64,000 bases of DNA from Salinimicrobium marinum (GTDB lineage Bacteria > Bacteroidota > Bacteroidia > Flavobacteriales > Flavobacteriaceae): positions 62,001-126,000 of the forward strand of contig NZ_BMXB01000010.1 of NCBI RefSeq assembly GCF_014651535.1, given 5' to 3'. A program made the position numbers and the translations under genes. The notes beneath the pieces are model-generated. The model was not told where the DNA came from and ran no database searches. It saw only the letters and a program-made list of their open reading frames with translations. Shown piece after piece: positions 6,839-16,057 of this stretch (the first letter of the stretch is position 1; each line of letters opens with the position of its first letter).

Positions 6839-8659
6839 ATGAGCACAGAAACAGAAAATAAAAAGAAAGACCTCCTTCGGGGAGGCCAGTTCCTGGTAAA
6901 GGAAACCGATTGTGAAAATGTATTCACTCCCGAAGATTTCTCTGAGGAGCAACAAATGATGCGTGACTCTGTAAGGGAGTTTATTGATCGGGAAGTCATT
7001 CCTCATTCAGAAGAATTTGAGAAGAAGAATTACAAGCTTACGGAAGAACTCATGCGAAAAGCAGGAGAAATGGGATTCCTCGGGGTTTCAGTTCCAGAAG
7101 AGTACGACGGAATGGGAATGGGCTTTGTAACTACCATGCTGGTAGTTGACTACATTTCGGGGGCTACGGGGTCGTTTTCTACGGCTTTTGGAGCACACTC
7201 CGGGATCGGAACCTTACCTATCACTTTATACGGAAATGAAGAACAGAAGAAAAAATATCTTCCGAAGCTGGCAAGCGGGGAATGGTTTGGAGCTTATGCC
7301 TTGACAGAACCGGGTGCCGGAAGTGACGCCAATAGCGGAAAAACCAAAGCAGTTCTTTCTGAAGACGGAAAAAGCTACAAGATCACCGGACAAAAAATGT
7401 GGATCTCCAATGCGGGATTCTGTAACATGATGATCGTTTTCGCCCGAATTGAAGACGACAAAAACATCACCGGATTCATCGTAGAGTTTGATCCTGAAAA
7501 TCCAAACGGGATTTCCCTTGGGGAAGAAGAAAAGAAACTGGGAATCCACTCCTCCTCTACGCGTCAGGTCTTTTTTAATGACACCGTAGTACCTGCAGAA
7601 AACATGCTTTCTGAAAGAGGAAACGGTTTTAAGATCGCCATGAACGCTCTAAACGTGGGTCGGATTAAACTGGCAGGTGCTTGTCTTGATGCGCAAAGAC
7701 GCGTTATTGACCATGCAGTGAAATATGCAAACGACCGGGTACAATTTAATACTCCAATTGCAAAATTTGGCGCTATTAAATCCAAACTGGCAGAAATGGC
7801 TGCTTCGGCGTATGTGGGGGAATCTGCTTCTTACAGGGCTGCAAAAGATATCGAGGATCGTATAGAGATCCGTCAAAGTGAAGGTGCTTCGCATCAGGAA
7901 GCGGAATTGAAAGGTGTGGAAGAATATGCTATTGAGTGTTCGATCTTAAAAGTGGCAGCTTCCGAAGATCTTCAGAACTGTAGTGACGAAGGAATTCAGA
8001 TCTATGGAGGAATGGGCTTCTCTGCCGATGCTCCTATGGAATCTGCCTGGAGAGATGCACGTATTACCCGTATCTATGAAGGAACCAACGAAATCAACCG
8101 TATGCTGGCCGTAGGTATGCTGGTTAAAAAAGCTATGAAAGGTCACGTGGATCTTTTGGGACCTGCCACCAAAGTGGGAGAAGAACTTACCGGAATTCCT
8201 TCTTTTGATAAACCTGATTATTCAGAATTATTTGCTGAAGAAAAGGAAATGATCAAGAAACTGAAAAAGGTATTCCTGATGGTTGCCGGTAGCGCAGTTC
8301 AGAAATTCGGACCTCAACTGGAAGAACATCAGCAGTTATTATTAGCTTCAGCAGATATTTTGATTGAAGTATATATGGCTGAATCTGCTATTCTGAGGAC
8401 TGAAAAGAACGCGAAGAGATATGGCGAAGATTCTCAAAAAGAGAAAATTGCCATGGCCAAATTGTATTTATACCATGCTGTTGACACCATCAACCAGAAA
8501 GCCAAGGAAGGAATCGTTTCTTTTGCTGAAGGTGATGAGCAACGCATGATGCTGATGGGGCTTAAGCGCTTTACCAAATATGAAAATCAGCCAAATGTTG
8601 TTGCTTTGAGAAACACCATTGCTGATAAATTAACTGAAGAGAACAAATACTGTTTCTAA
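6839..8659 (+). CDS. Acyl-CoA dehydrogenase (FadE type)
   Basis: 606-aa flavoenzyme that introduces the 2,3-trans double bond into acyl-CoA, first step of beta-oxidation. Visible are the substrate/FAD segment GAYALTEPGAGSDANSGKT, the adenine-binding region IYGGMGFSADAPMESAWRD, and the catalytic base E414 in IYEGTNEI. A C-terminal extension of ~170 residues makes it longer than the ~380-aa tetrameric type, like Bacillus FadE. I place the start at ATG 6839 (MSTETENKKK): the in-frame ATG at 6794 falls in a repeat and would add 15 residues unlike the family. This is the last gene of the operon and is followed by a strong terminator. Electron transfer would go through ETF, which is not encoded here. 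Confidence 0.94.
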   Translation: MSTETENKKKDLLRGGQFLVKETDCENVFTPEDFSEEQQMMRDSVREFIDREVIPHSEEFEKKNYKLTEELMRKAGEMGFLGVSVPEEYDGMGMGFVTTMLVVDYISGATGSFSTAFGAHSGIGTLPITLYGNEEQKKKYLPKLASGEWFGAYALTEPGAGSDANSGKTKAVLSEDGKSYKITGQKMWISNAGFCNMMIVFARIEDDKNITGFIVEFDPENPNGISLGEEEKKLGIHSSSTRQVFFNDTVVPAENMLSERGNGFKIAMNALNVGRIKLAGACLDAQRRVIDHAVKYANDRVQFNTPIAKFGAIKSKLAEMAASAYVGESASYRAAKDIEDRIEIRQSEGASHQEAELKGVEEYAIECSILKVAASEDLQNCSDEGIQIYGGMGFSADAPMESAWRDARITRIYEGTNEINRMLAVGMLVKKAMKGHVDLLGPATKVGEELTGIPSFDKPDYSELFAEEKEMIKKLKKVFLMVAGSAVQKFGPQLEEHQQLLLASADILIEVYMAESAILRTEKNAKRYGEDSQKEKIAMAKLYLYHAVDTINQKAKEGIVSFAEGDEQRMMLMGLKRFTKYENQPNVVALRNTIADKLTEENKYCF

Positions 8660-8693
8660 TATTAATTTGCAGAGATTATCTGTTTTCTCAGAA

Positions 8694-8721
8694 AGCCGTT
8701 CCGTTTGGAGCGGCTTTTTTT
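8694..8721 (+). terminator. Rho-independent terminator of the fatty-acid operon
   Basis: 9-bp stem AGCCGTTCC (8694-8702) / GGAGCGGCT (8707-8715) with one G-U pair and a GTTT loop, then T's to 8721. It lies 34 bases after the acyl-CoA dehydrogenase stop. Confidence 0.92.
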
Positions 8722-8835
8722 ATTAACCGAAAACGATAGACTTCCGGTAGCTCCTTACTCTTTTAATTTATTTTATGATTATTCAATATTATATTTAATA
8801 GCTTTAAAATCACTCCTAAACATCAGAAGAAGAAC

Positions 8836-9888
8836 ATGTTTTATTTTCTTGATCTAAATACCTCCCAATACCTCATAATTGGTATATTAATTTTAATGGC
8901 CAGTTTTGCTGCCGCTTTCTTTTTACTGAGTCAAATTGGAAGAGACCCGCGCAATATTCTACCCGTTGATTTTGCTCAAAAAGTATGGTTACCACTCCTT
9001 GTTTTTCTGGCTTCGCTATTACTGAAAGTAGCTCTTATAAGTAAAGTTTTTGTGTTTGAATACACCTATGATATCCTGGGGCCTACGAGCACTTTAGGAA
9101 TTATTATCAGCACTACCTGGCTTATCATTCTCACACTTAAAATATTAAAAAACAGAATGTTAAGAAGGTATGACGTGAATACCAGCGATAATCTAAAGGC
9201 AAGGAAAATATACACGCAGTTCGCAGTCCTGGAAAATATTATTATTTTCATTATTGTGATCCTGGCAATAGGGATCGCCTTGATGAGCTTTGAAAGCATA
9301 AGGTCTGTAGGCGTAAGTGTTTTAACCTCGGCAGGGATTGCCGGCATCATTATAGGATTTTCTGCACAAAAAGCTATTGGAACACTGCTCGCGGGAATCC
9401 AGATTGCCTTTACGCAACCCATAAGGCTGCAGGATGCTGTTATTGTAGAAGGAGAATGGGGATGGATCGAAGAGATTGCCCTTACCTATGTCGTGATCAA
9501 GATATGGGATAAGAGAAGACTGGTGGTGCCCTCAACTTATTTTATAGATACCCCGTTTCAGAACTGGACAAAAAATTCGGCTGACATTTTAGGCACGGTA
9601 TTCCTGTATACAGATTATACCGTGCCCGTTGACAGCATAAGAGAGGAGCTCGACAGATTACTGGAAGATAATCCGCTTTGGGACCGGCAGGCAAAGGTGG
9701 TACAGGTGACCGATGCTACAGAAAGAACTATGGAGATAAGGGTGCTGGTAAGCGCCAAAGATTCACCAACTGCGTTTGATCTTCGGGTTCATATCAGGGA
9801 AAAACTTATTGATTTCATCAAAAAGAATTACCCTGATAGTCTTCCGAAATCCAGGGTTGATTTTAGTAAAAATCCTCCTCCTGAATAA
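8836..9888 (+). CDS. Mechanosensitive ion channel, MscS family
   Basis: 350-aa inner-membrane channel that opens under membrane tension to release solutes on osmotic downshift. Five hydrophobic segments are visible (about residues 12-35, 50-75, 85-105, 130-155, 160-195). The last, TSAGIAGIIIGFSAQKAIGTLLAGIQIAF, has the Gly/Ala-rich spacing of the pore helix TM3. The beta domain follows (IRLQDAVIVEGEWGWIEEIALTYVVIKIWDKRRLVVPSTYF), a highly typical MscS segment. The C-terminal ~90 residues match the alpha/beta vestibule. Its 3' end overlaps the convergent GH15 gene by 26 bp. Lying beside trehalose genes, it fits an osmotic-stress locus. Confidence 0.93.
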   Translation: MFYFLDLNTSQYLIIGILILMASFAAAFFLLSQIGRDPRNILPVDFAQKVWLPLLVFLASLLLKVALISKVFVFEYTYDILGPTSTLGIIISTTWLIILTLKILKNRMLRRYDVNTSDNLKARKIYTQFAVLENIIIFIIVILAIGIALMSFESIRSVGVSVLTSAGIAGIIIGFSAQKAIGTLLAGIQIAFTQPIRLQDAVIVEGEWGWIEEIALTYVVIKIWDKRRLVVPSTYFIDTPFQNWTKNSADILGTVFLYTDYTVPVDSIREELDRLLEDNPLWDRQAKVVQVTDATERTMEIRVLVSAKDSPTAFDLRVHIREKLIDFIKKNYPDSLPKSRVDFSKNPPPE

Positions 9889-11680
9889 TACTTTTCAACC
9901 TTTCTTCAGCAGTTAAACCGTTAGAGAAATTAGCAGCGGTTTCTATTAAGGCCAGGTGAGAATATGCCTGCGGAAAATTCCCCAATAACCTTTTAGTTTT
10001 GAAATCGATGTCTTCACTAAATAATCCCAGGTGGTTACTATAAGATAATAATTGTTTGAACTGTTTAAGCGCTTCGTCCATCTCCCCTATTTTAAACAGG
10101 CTATTGATATACCAGAAGGTACAAATGGTAAAAGAGGAAGAAGGCAGCCCGAAGTCATCCTTGTTTTTATACCTGTATAAAAGTCCATCCCGGCTTAGTT
10201 CTTTTCCTGTAGCTTTTACAGTACTTACATAGCGTGGATCTTTTGCTTTTATAAATCCGTAGCTTTCCATAAGCAAGGTGGAGGCGTCAAGATCTTTGGA
10301 TCCATACGATTGCGTATATGCCTGTACTTCTTCGTTCCAGCCGTTCTCATAAATATCCTCATAGATTTCTTTTCGAAGATTTTTCCAATGACTGTCATTG
10401 ATCCCTTTTCTAAGGATCTCTCCTATTTTCACAGCTCTGTCAACAGCAACCCAGCACAACAGCTTAGAAAACACGAAATGCCGTTCTTCGGTGCGCAGTT
10501 CCCAGATGCCTTTATCGGGTTCCTGCCAGTGCTCTTCCACGATCCGTACAATTCCACGCACAATGGTCCAAAGCTCTTCACTGTTTTCCAAAGAAGTGTC
10601 AAACTGCATAAACTGCTGATAGATCACTTCCATTAAAATTCCGTAGATATCATTTTGACGCTGTACATAAGCTGCATTTCCAATACGCACAGGTTTGGAA
10701 CCTTTGTAACCATCCAGGTGGTCCAGAATGTGTTCAGTAAGATCCTTCTCCCCATTGATCCCGTACATGATCTGGATCTTTTCATCCTTATTGGGAATGA
10801 TATCAATAATAAACTGAAGAAAACCCTGTGCAGATTTCTTATGCCCCAGTCCGGCCATGACTTTAATTACCATGGAAGCATCCCGTATCCAGCAAAACCG
10901 ATAATCCCAGTTTCTTACTTCCCCGATGGTCTCGGGCACAGAGGTCGTCGCAGCAGCCAACACAGCTCCCGATTTTTCATAAGTTAGGGCTTTTAAAACC
11001 AGGGCACTTCGCCCTATTTCTTCATTAAAATGCTTGAACTGTGTAGTGGTTTCACTCCAGTTCATCCAGTAGGTTTTGGTACGTTGAAATTTAAGATAGA
11101 TCCTGTCCAGGGTCTGTTCTTTCAACTTCTCGTGGTATCCCAGGAGGAAGAATGCATTTTCGGTGAGGGTGATCTCTTCCTTATTTAAAACCTGGTCAAG
11201 ATCAAGGCTGGTATACAAATAAAGGGAATCATATTTTCCTTCTTTTGTATAACTTTTTATATAATTTTCATGATTATCGTTATAGGTTTTTTCCCTTGCA
11301 TAATTAAGGCGGGGATCGTAATTCACCCTTACTTTAGGCTTTCCCTTCAGCAACCGGATATATCTCACAATATCAGGCTGGGCATAGAAAGAACCTTCAT
11401 TCGTTGCATAACGGGGCATGAAATCTATGAGTTCAAAACCATCGTTTTCACTAAGAAAAGTAGTTTTTAAGATATTTGTTTTCCAGATATATTCCTGAGT
11501 AATGGTATAGTCTTCATCTACTTCAAAGCTAAAGCTTCCTCCTTTGTCTTCGTCAAGAAGTTTTGCAAACACAGAAGCCGAGTTGAAATTGGGTAGACAA
11601 GACCAGTCGAGGGATCCCGTTTTTGAAATAAGGGCTGCACTTTTGCAGTTCCCAATGATCCCGTAATCTAAGTTGTTCAT
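9863..11680 (-). CDS. Glycoside hydrolase family 15 protein, probable trehalase
   Basis: 605-aa enzyme of the GH15 (glucoamylase/trehalase) family without signal peptide, hence cytoplasmic. An N-terminal beta-sandwich (about 1-220, beginning DYGIIGNCKSAALISKTGSLDWSCLP, typical of the family) precedes the (alpha/alpha)6 barrel. Catalytic motifs are the general acid E394 in DKGIWELR and the general base E556 in GLFSEDID; EVRNWDYRFCWIRDAS is the substrate-site signature. Family members hydrolyse starch oligosaccharides or trehalose. Divergent position next to the trehalose synthase/phosphatase fusion makes cytoplasmic trehalose hydrolysis the best guess, by inference. A minus-strand -7 box TATCTTTG (11753-11746) is a likely promoter element. 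The 3' end overlaps the MscS gene. Confidence 0.88.
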   Translation of the reverse strand: MNNLDYGIIGNCKSAALISKTGSLDWSCLPNFNSASVFAKLLDEDKGGSFSFEVDEDYTITQEYIWKTNILKTTFLSENDGFELIDFMPRYATNEGSFYAQPDIVRYIRLLKGKPKVRVNYDPRLNYAREKTYNDNHENYIKSYTKEGKYDSLYLYTSLDLDQVLNKEEITLTENAFFLLGYHEKLKEQTLDRIYLKFQRTKTYWMNWSETTTQFKHFNEEIGRSALVLKALTYEKSGAVLAAATTSVPETIGEVRNWDYRFCWIRDASMVIKVMAGLGHKKSAQGFLQFIIDIIPNKDEKIQIMYGINGEKDLTEHILDHLDGYKGSKPVRIGNAAYVQRQNDIYGILMEVIYQQFMQFDTSLENSEELWTIVRGIVRIVEEHWQEPDKGIWELRTEERHFVFSKLLCWVAVDRAVKIGEILRKGINDSHWKNLRKEIYEDIYENGWNEEVQAYTQSYGSKDLDASTLLMESYGFIKAKDPRYVSTVKATGKELSRDGLLYRYKNKDDFGLPSSSFTICTFWYINSLFKIGEMDEALKQFKQLLSYSNHLGLFSEDIDFKTKRLLGNFPQAYSHLALIETAANFSNGLTAEERLKSIIQEEDFY

Positions 11681-11745
11681 ATAGTCTTAAAGTTCTTTTA
11701 AAAAGGTAGACTCCTTCTTCAAATTTTCCGTAATTTAAAGAATCA

Positions 11746-11753
11746 CAAAGATA
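11746..11753 (-). promoter_or_regulatory. -7 promoter box of the GH15 gene
   Basis: The minus strand reads TATCTTTG, an exact match to the Bacteroidota TAnnTTTG box, 65 bases before the GH15 start. No clear -33 TTG is seen at the ideal distance. It lies in the 93-bp gap shared with the divergent OtsA-OtsB gene. Confidence 0.5.
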
Positions 11754-11773
11754 AAAATAGCAGACACATTATT

Positions 11774-13984
11774 ATGGGCAAAACAATAATCATTTCAAAT
11801 CGCCTGCCTTTACAAATAAATATTACCGAAAAAGATATAGAAGTTACACCTAGTGTGGGTGGTTTGGCCACCGGCTTAAAGAGTTTTCACAAAGAAGGAG
11901 ACAGTATCTGGATTGGCTGGACGGGCATGCCGGAGGAGGAAATTCCAGATGATTTGAAAGGTAAGGTCCTTGAGGAAGCAAAAAAACAAAACTGCCTTCC
12001 CGTAGACCTTACTTCGGAAGAAATTGAAGGTTTTTATTATGGTTTTAGCAACAGGACCATCTGGCCGTTATTCCATTATTTCATGGAATATTCTGAATTT
12101 GAACCTGAAGACTGGGAATCTTACAAAAGGGTGAATCAGAAGTATGCCGAAGCTGTCCTTGAGAACCTTAATGACGATGATGAGGTGTGGGTACATGATT
12201 ACCAACTCCTGCTGCTTCCAAAAATGATTAGAGATAAAAAACCGAATGTAACCATAGGATTTTTTAACCATATTCCATTTCCTTCTTCCGAAGTTTTCAG
12301 GACACTTCCCTGGAGGGAAGAAATCCTGGAAGGAATGCTGGGAGCAGACCTGATAGGCTTCCACACCTACGATTACGAAAGACATTTCTTACGATCTGTA
12401 AAACTTATCCTTAGAAAGGACAGTACCTTTAATGAGATCCACCTGGGAAACAGGATCGTACGCGTAGATTCTTTCCCAATGGGAATAGATTATCAAAAAT
12501 TCAGTGACGCATCTTTAAATCAGCAGAATCAGCCATCGAGTGAAAATTCGAATTTTCAGAAAAAACTGGATTATCATAAGAATTCGACAAGCGATGCAAA
12601 ACTGATCATTTCCATTGACCGGCTTGATTATACCAAAGGGATTGCCAACAGGATAAGGGCGTATGGATATTTTCTGGAAAAATATCCGGAGTACAAGGAA
12701 AAAGTCCGGCTTGTGATGCTGGCAGTTCCTTCCAGGACCAATGTTCCGCAGTATCAATTACTGAAAAAGGAGGTTGATGAACTCGTAGGCCGTATCAACG
12801 GTAGGTTTGCAACAGTGAACTGGACCCCAATCTGGTACTTCTTCAGGTCTATGCCTTTTGAAAATCTTATAGATCTTTATTCCAGCAGTGACGTAGCCCT
12901 CATCACCCCTACCCGTGACGGGATGAACCTGGTAGCAAAAGAATATATCGCTACCCGAACCGATCAAACCGGGGTTTTGATCCTTAGTGAAATGGCGGGA
13001 GCTGCTCACGAGCTGAATGAAGCCCTTATTATAAATCCTAATAATTTTGAGCAGATTGTTGATGCTATCAAAACAGCTCTTGAAATGCCTAAAGAAGAGC
13101 AGATCCGGAGAAACAAAATGTTGCAGAAACGATTGAAACGGTATACGGTAGAAAAATGGGCTAAAGATTTTATGAATAGCCTAAGGGAAGCAAAAAACCG
13201 GATTTCTAAAATCAAAGCAGAACAACTGACGGCAGATGTAGAAACCGCCATCATCGAAAAGTTTAAAAGGGCTAAAAACCGAATCTTTTTTATTGATTAT
13301 GACGGAACCCTGGTCAACTTTGCAGATAAACCTGAAAATGCAAAACCAGACCCTTCTCTACTGGAACTTGTGAAACAACTGAATGCCCTTGAAAATACTG
13401 AAGTTGTTCTAATAAGTGGTAGAGATAAAGAAACATTAGGCACCTGGTGGCAGGATGTGCCGGTGAACCTTATATCTGAACATGGTGTATGGCTTCGTCC
13501 ATCTAATGGAAATTGGGGTTTAACTGAAAATATTAAATGTGACTGGATGAAGAATGTTCGGCCGGTACTGGAAACATTTGTAGACCGCACCCCGGGGACC
13601 TTCATTGAAGAGAAAAATTATTCGCTGGTTTGGCATTACCGAAAAGCCGATCCTGAACTTGGAGAAATTCGGGCCAATGAATTGTCTACCGTCCTGAAGG
13701 ATCTCACCTCAAACCACGGATTAAGTGTTCTGGAAGGAAATAAAGTGCTCGAGATCAAAACCAGCGGAATCAACAAAGGAAAGGCAGCTAATAAAATTCT
13801 TGTAGAGAGAAAACATGATTTTATTTTCGGAATTGGAGATGACTGGACAGATGAATACCTGTTTAATGAATTGCCTGAACAGGCCATCACCGTAAAAGTG
13901 GGAGTTAAAGAAACCAGCGCGAAATACTATGTGAAGGATGTGGAACAAGTGAGAGACCTTTTGAAAGAATTCTCCAAAAGCTAG
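11774..13984 (+). CDS. otsAB: Trehalose-6-phosphate synthase / trehalose-phosphatase fusion (OtsA-OtsB)
   Basis: 736-aa bifunctional enzyme making trehalose from UDP-glucose and glucose-6-phosphate. Residues 1 to ~470 are a GT20 glycosyltransferase: GGLATGLKSF, WVHDYQLLLLPKMI, FNHIPFPSSEVFRTLPWREEIL, the nucleotide-binding DRLDYTKGI, and TPTRDGMNLVAKEYIA. Residues ~495-736 are a HAD-type trehalose-phosphatase: DYDGTL with nucleophile D508 and D510, VLISGRDKETL, and the late acidic motif GDDWTDEYLF. Such fusions are common in Bacteroidota and in eukaryotes. It is transcribed divergently from the GH15 gene and close to an MscS gene, which gives synthesis, breakdown and release routes for an osmolyte in one locus. 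No terminator is visible directly after it. Confidence 0.95.
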   Translation: MGKTIIISNRLPLQINITEKDIEVTPSVGGLATGLKSFHKEGDSIWIGWTGMPEEEIPDDLKGKVLEEAKKQNCLPVDLTSEEIEGFYYGFSNRTIWPLFHYFMEYSEFEPEDWESYKRVNQKYAEAVLENLNDDDEVWVHDYQLLLLPKMIRDKKPNVTIGFFNHIPFPSSEVFRTLPWREEILEGMLGADLIGFHTYDYERHFLRSVKLILRKDSTFNEIHLGNRIVRVDSFPMGIDYQKFSDASLNQQNQPSSENSNFQKKLDYHKNSTSDAKLIISIDRLDYTKGIANRIRAYGYFLEKYPEYKEKVRLVMLAVPSRTNVPQYQLLKKEVDELVGRINGRFATVNWTPIWYFFRSMPFENLIDLYSSSDVALITPTRDGMNLVAKEYIATRTDQTGVLILSEMAGAAHELNEALIINPNNFEQIVDAIKTALEMPKEEQIRRNKMLQKRLKRYTVEKWAKDFMNSLREAKNRISKIKAEQLTADVETAIIEKFKRAKNRIFFIDYDGTLVNFADKPENAKPDPSLLELVKQLNALENTEVVLISGRDKETLGTWWQDVPVNLISEHGVWLRPSNGNWGLTENIKCDWMKNVRPVLETFVDRTPGTFIEEKNYSLVWHYRKADPELGEIRANELSTVLKDLTSNHGLSVLEGNKVLEIKTSGINKGKAANKILVERKHDFIFGIGDDWTDEYLFNELPEQAITVKVGVKETSAKYYVKDVEQVRDLLKEFSKS

Positions 13985-14176
13985 TCGCACGAGAAAACAA
14001 GTCAAATTAACAGTATGATTGAATGAAAATTAAGCTAAAAACTAAACTGTTAATTATTCAGTAATTTAATCTGAAATTTTATATGAAACTTAACTTCCGT
14101 TTTTCTGTTGAGATAAACAATTGAAGTATCTTAGAGGTATCAAAAAATTGGAAATTAATTTTAAAACAAAGAAGAA

Positions 14177-14443
14177 ATGAAAGCAGGCAAAATACTTATA
14201 GGAGTCCTTTCTGGTGCCGCTGCAGGTGTTGCAGCTGGTTTATTACTAGCACCTAAAAAAGGTTCTGACACACGTCAACGAATCAAAGACAAAAGTAACG
14301 AATATGTTACCGGAAGCAAAAACAGAATCAATGGCTTTGTAGATGATGTCTCCCATAGATTTGATTCTGTTAAAACCAAAGCCATGGGTAAATCTAAAAA
14401 GTTACAATCCGAAATGGATGGCGATGAGAAAATAATTTATTAG
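14177..14443 (+). CDS. YtxH domain-containing stress protein
   Basis: 88 aa. The N-terminus MKAGKILIGVLSGAAAGVAA begins a Gly/Ala-rich membrane segment followed by LLLAPKKGSDTRQRI, the hallmark of YtxH-like proteins. The rest is a charged, probably helical tail. Members of the family are small membrane-associated proteins often induced by general stress (Bacillus YtxH); their biochemical role is unknown. It is monocistronic: a promoter-like TTG-N16-TATCTTAG (14108-14134) lies upstream and a strong terminator follows. Its place between trehalose genes and other stress-type proteins agrees with a stress role. Confidence 0.88.
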   Translation: MKAGKILIGVLSGAAAGVAAGLLLAPKKGSDTRQRIKDKSNEYVTGSKNRINGFVDDVSHRFDSVKTKAMGKSKKLQSEMDGDEKIIY

Positions 14444-14481
14444 AAGATTTCTCCATTAGGAGAAAGACTTCTCGTAAGATG

Positions 14482-14521
14482 GCTGCTTTGAAAAGAAAAT
14501 CTTTTTAAAGCAGCTTTTTTT
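14482..14521 (+). terminator. Rho-independent terminator after the YtxH gene
   Basis: 14-bp stem GCTGCTTTGAAAAG (14482-14495) / CTTTTTAAAGCAGC (14501-14514) with one G-U pair, loop AAAAT, then seven T's to 14521. Confidence 0.9.
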
Positions 14522-14594
14522 ATTTCCGGAATTCTCAGTAACAATGTTTTTTCTTATTTTCAGACTTTCTATTAACTTCAATTTGCAACATATA

Positions 14595-15953
14595 ATGTTC
14601 AGAAAAATATTCCTTTTATCGCTTCTTATTACCGGATTTCAAAATTTCGCACAGAACCAGGCGCCGCCACAATCAGATCTCCGGCTTTATGATATTGTAG
14701 AAGCAGTATCTGCAGACCGTATAGAATCTGATATTCGGAAACTTGCAGGATTCGGCACCCGGAATACATTTAGTGATACAATATCTGAAACCCGTGGAAT
14801 TGGTGCAGCCAGAAGATGGATAAAATCTGAATTCGATGAAATATCGAAGGAATGCGAAAATTGTCTGGAAGTTTTTTATCAAAAGGATTTCGTTACCAAA
14901 GAAGGAAATAGCAGAGTACCCCATGATGCATGGGTAGTAAATGTAGTCGCCATTCAAAGAGGCACAAAATATCCTGACCGATACATTATCATGAGCGGGG
15001 ATATTGATTCCCGTGCCAGTAACACCATGGATTTTACGACAGATGCTCCCGGGGCAAATGACAATGCCAGCGGAATGGCCGGAGCCATAGAAGCTGCCAG
15101 GGTACTTTCTGAATATGATTTTGAGAGCAGCATAGTGTACGTAGGTCTTTCAGGAGAAGAACAGGGGCTTTTTGGCGGTGCAGGGCTCGCCAAATATGCT
15201 CAGGAAAATGACTGGGAAATCATAGGAGTTTTAAATAATGACATGATTGGGAACATCAAAGGTGTTGACGGTGTAATTGACAATCGCAGCTTCCGGATCT
15301 TTTCTGAACCTGTACCACCCACAGAGACTGATGATGCAAGAAGAATGCGTAGGTTTTACGGTGGCGAAGTTGACGGAATTTCAAGGCAGCTTGCCCGGTA
15401 TGTCCATAAAACAACAGAAAAATATATGCCCGAAATGAATCCGATGATGATCTACAGGCTGGACCGGTTTGGTCGTGGTGGTCATCACCGTCCTTTCAAC
15501 GATCTGGGTTTTCCGGGGATACGAATAATGGAAGCCCATGAAAATTACACCCAGCAACATCAGGATATCAGAACAGAAGACGGAATTGAATATGGAGACG
15601 TGGTAGAACATGTTAACTTTGATTATGCTAAAAAACTTACCGCAGTAAACGCCATTAACATGGCAAGTCTCGCATGGGCACCACCGGCTCCCGAAGAAGT
15701 GGAAATAGGCGGAATTGTAGAGCCTTCTACCAAATTACAATGGAAAAAAGCAGAAGGTGAAAACGTGGCAGGGTATAAGATTTACTGGAGAGAAACTACT
15801 TCCCCACAGTGGGAATCTTCAAGATATGTTGGAGATGTGGATAGTTTCACCCTGGAAGGAATTGTAATAGATAATTTCTTTTTTGGTGTGAGCACTGTTG
15901 GAAAAAACGGACATGAAAGTGTGGTTGTATTTCCTTCCGGCACCTTCAGATAA
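14595..15953 (+). CDS. Secreted M28-family metallopeptidase-like protein with C-terminal fibronectin-type domain
   Basis: 452 aa. The start at 14595 (MFRKIFLLSLLITGFQNFAQ) gives a clean signal peptide; an in-frame ATG at 14544 would put 17 extra residues before it. The centre has the M28 fold signature: GANDNASGMAGAIEAARVL, the catalytic Glu in SGEEQGLFGGAGLA, NNDMIGN, and a late HHRPFNDLGFPGIRIMEAHENY with the final His. Unusually, the first metal-ligand motif, normally H-x-D, reads SGDIDSR (D136-I-D138), so the first His is Asp. About residues 365-452 look like a fibronectin type III domain (TKLQWKKAEGENVAGYKIYWRE). It is likely periplasmic or secreted. Whether it is an active peptidase with altered metal binding is open. 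Confidence 0.85.
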   Translation: MFRKIFLLSLLITGFQNFAQNQAPPQSDLRLYDIVEAVSADRIESDIRKLAGFGTRNTFSDTISETRGIGAARRWIKSEFDEISKECENCLEVFYQKDFVTKEGNSRVPHDAWVVNVVAIQRGTKYPDRYIIMSGDIDSRASNTMDFTTDAPGANDNASGMAGAIEAARVLSEYDFESSIVYVGLSGEEQGLFGGAGLAKYAQENDWEIIGVLNNDMIGNIKGVDGVIDNRSFRIFSEPVPPTETDDARRMRRFYGGEVDGISRQLARYVHKTTEKYMPEMNPMMIYRLDRFGRGGHHRPFNDLGFPGIRIMEAHENYTQQHQDIRTEDGIEYGDVVEHVNFDYAKKLTAVNAINMASLAWAPPAPEEVEIGGIVEPSTKLQWKKAEGENVAGYKIYWRETTSPQWESSRYVGDVDSFTLEGIVIDNFFFGVSTVGKNGHESVVVFPSGTFR

Positions 15954-16057
15954 CTTATAGGAAAAAGAAATAAAATATTCGATCACTACACTCCTTACCA
16001 TTTGTTTAAGTATAATCATATTGTAATGCGCGACTCACAAAAAGGAAGAGACCGGAG

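Noticed and set aside
14005..14055. Inverted repeat AATTAACAGT / ACTGTTAATT with a 31-base loop after the trehalose gene
   Set aside because: AT-rich arms, no following T run and a long loop; it may be chance, so not called as a terminator.
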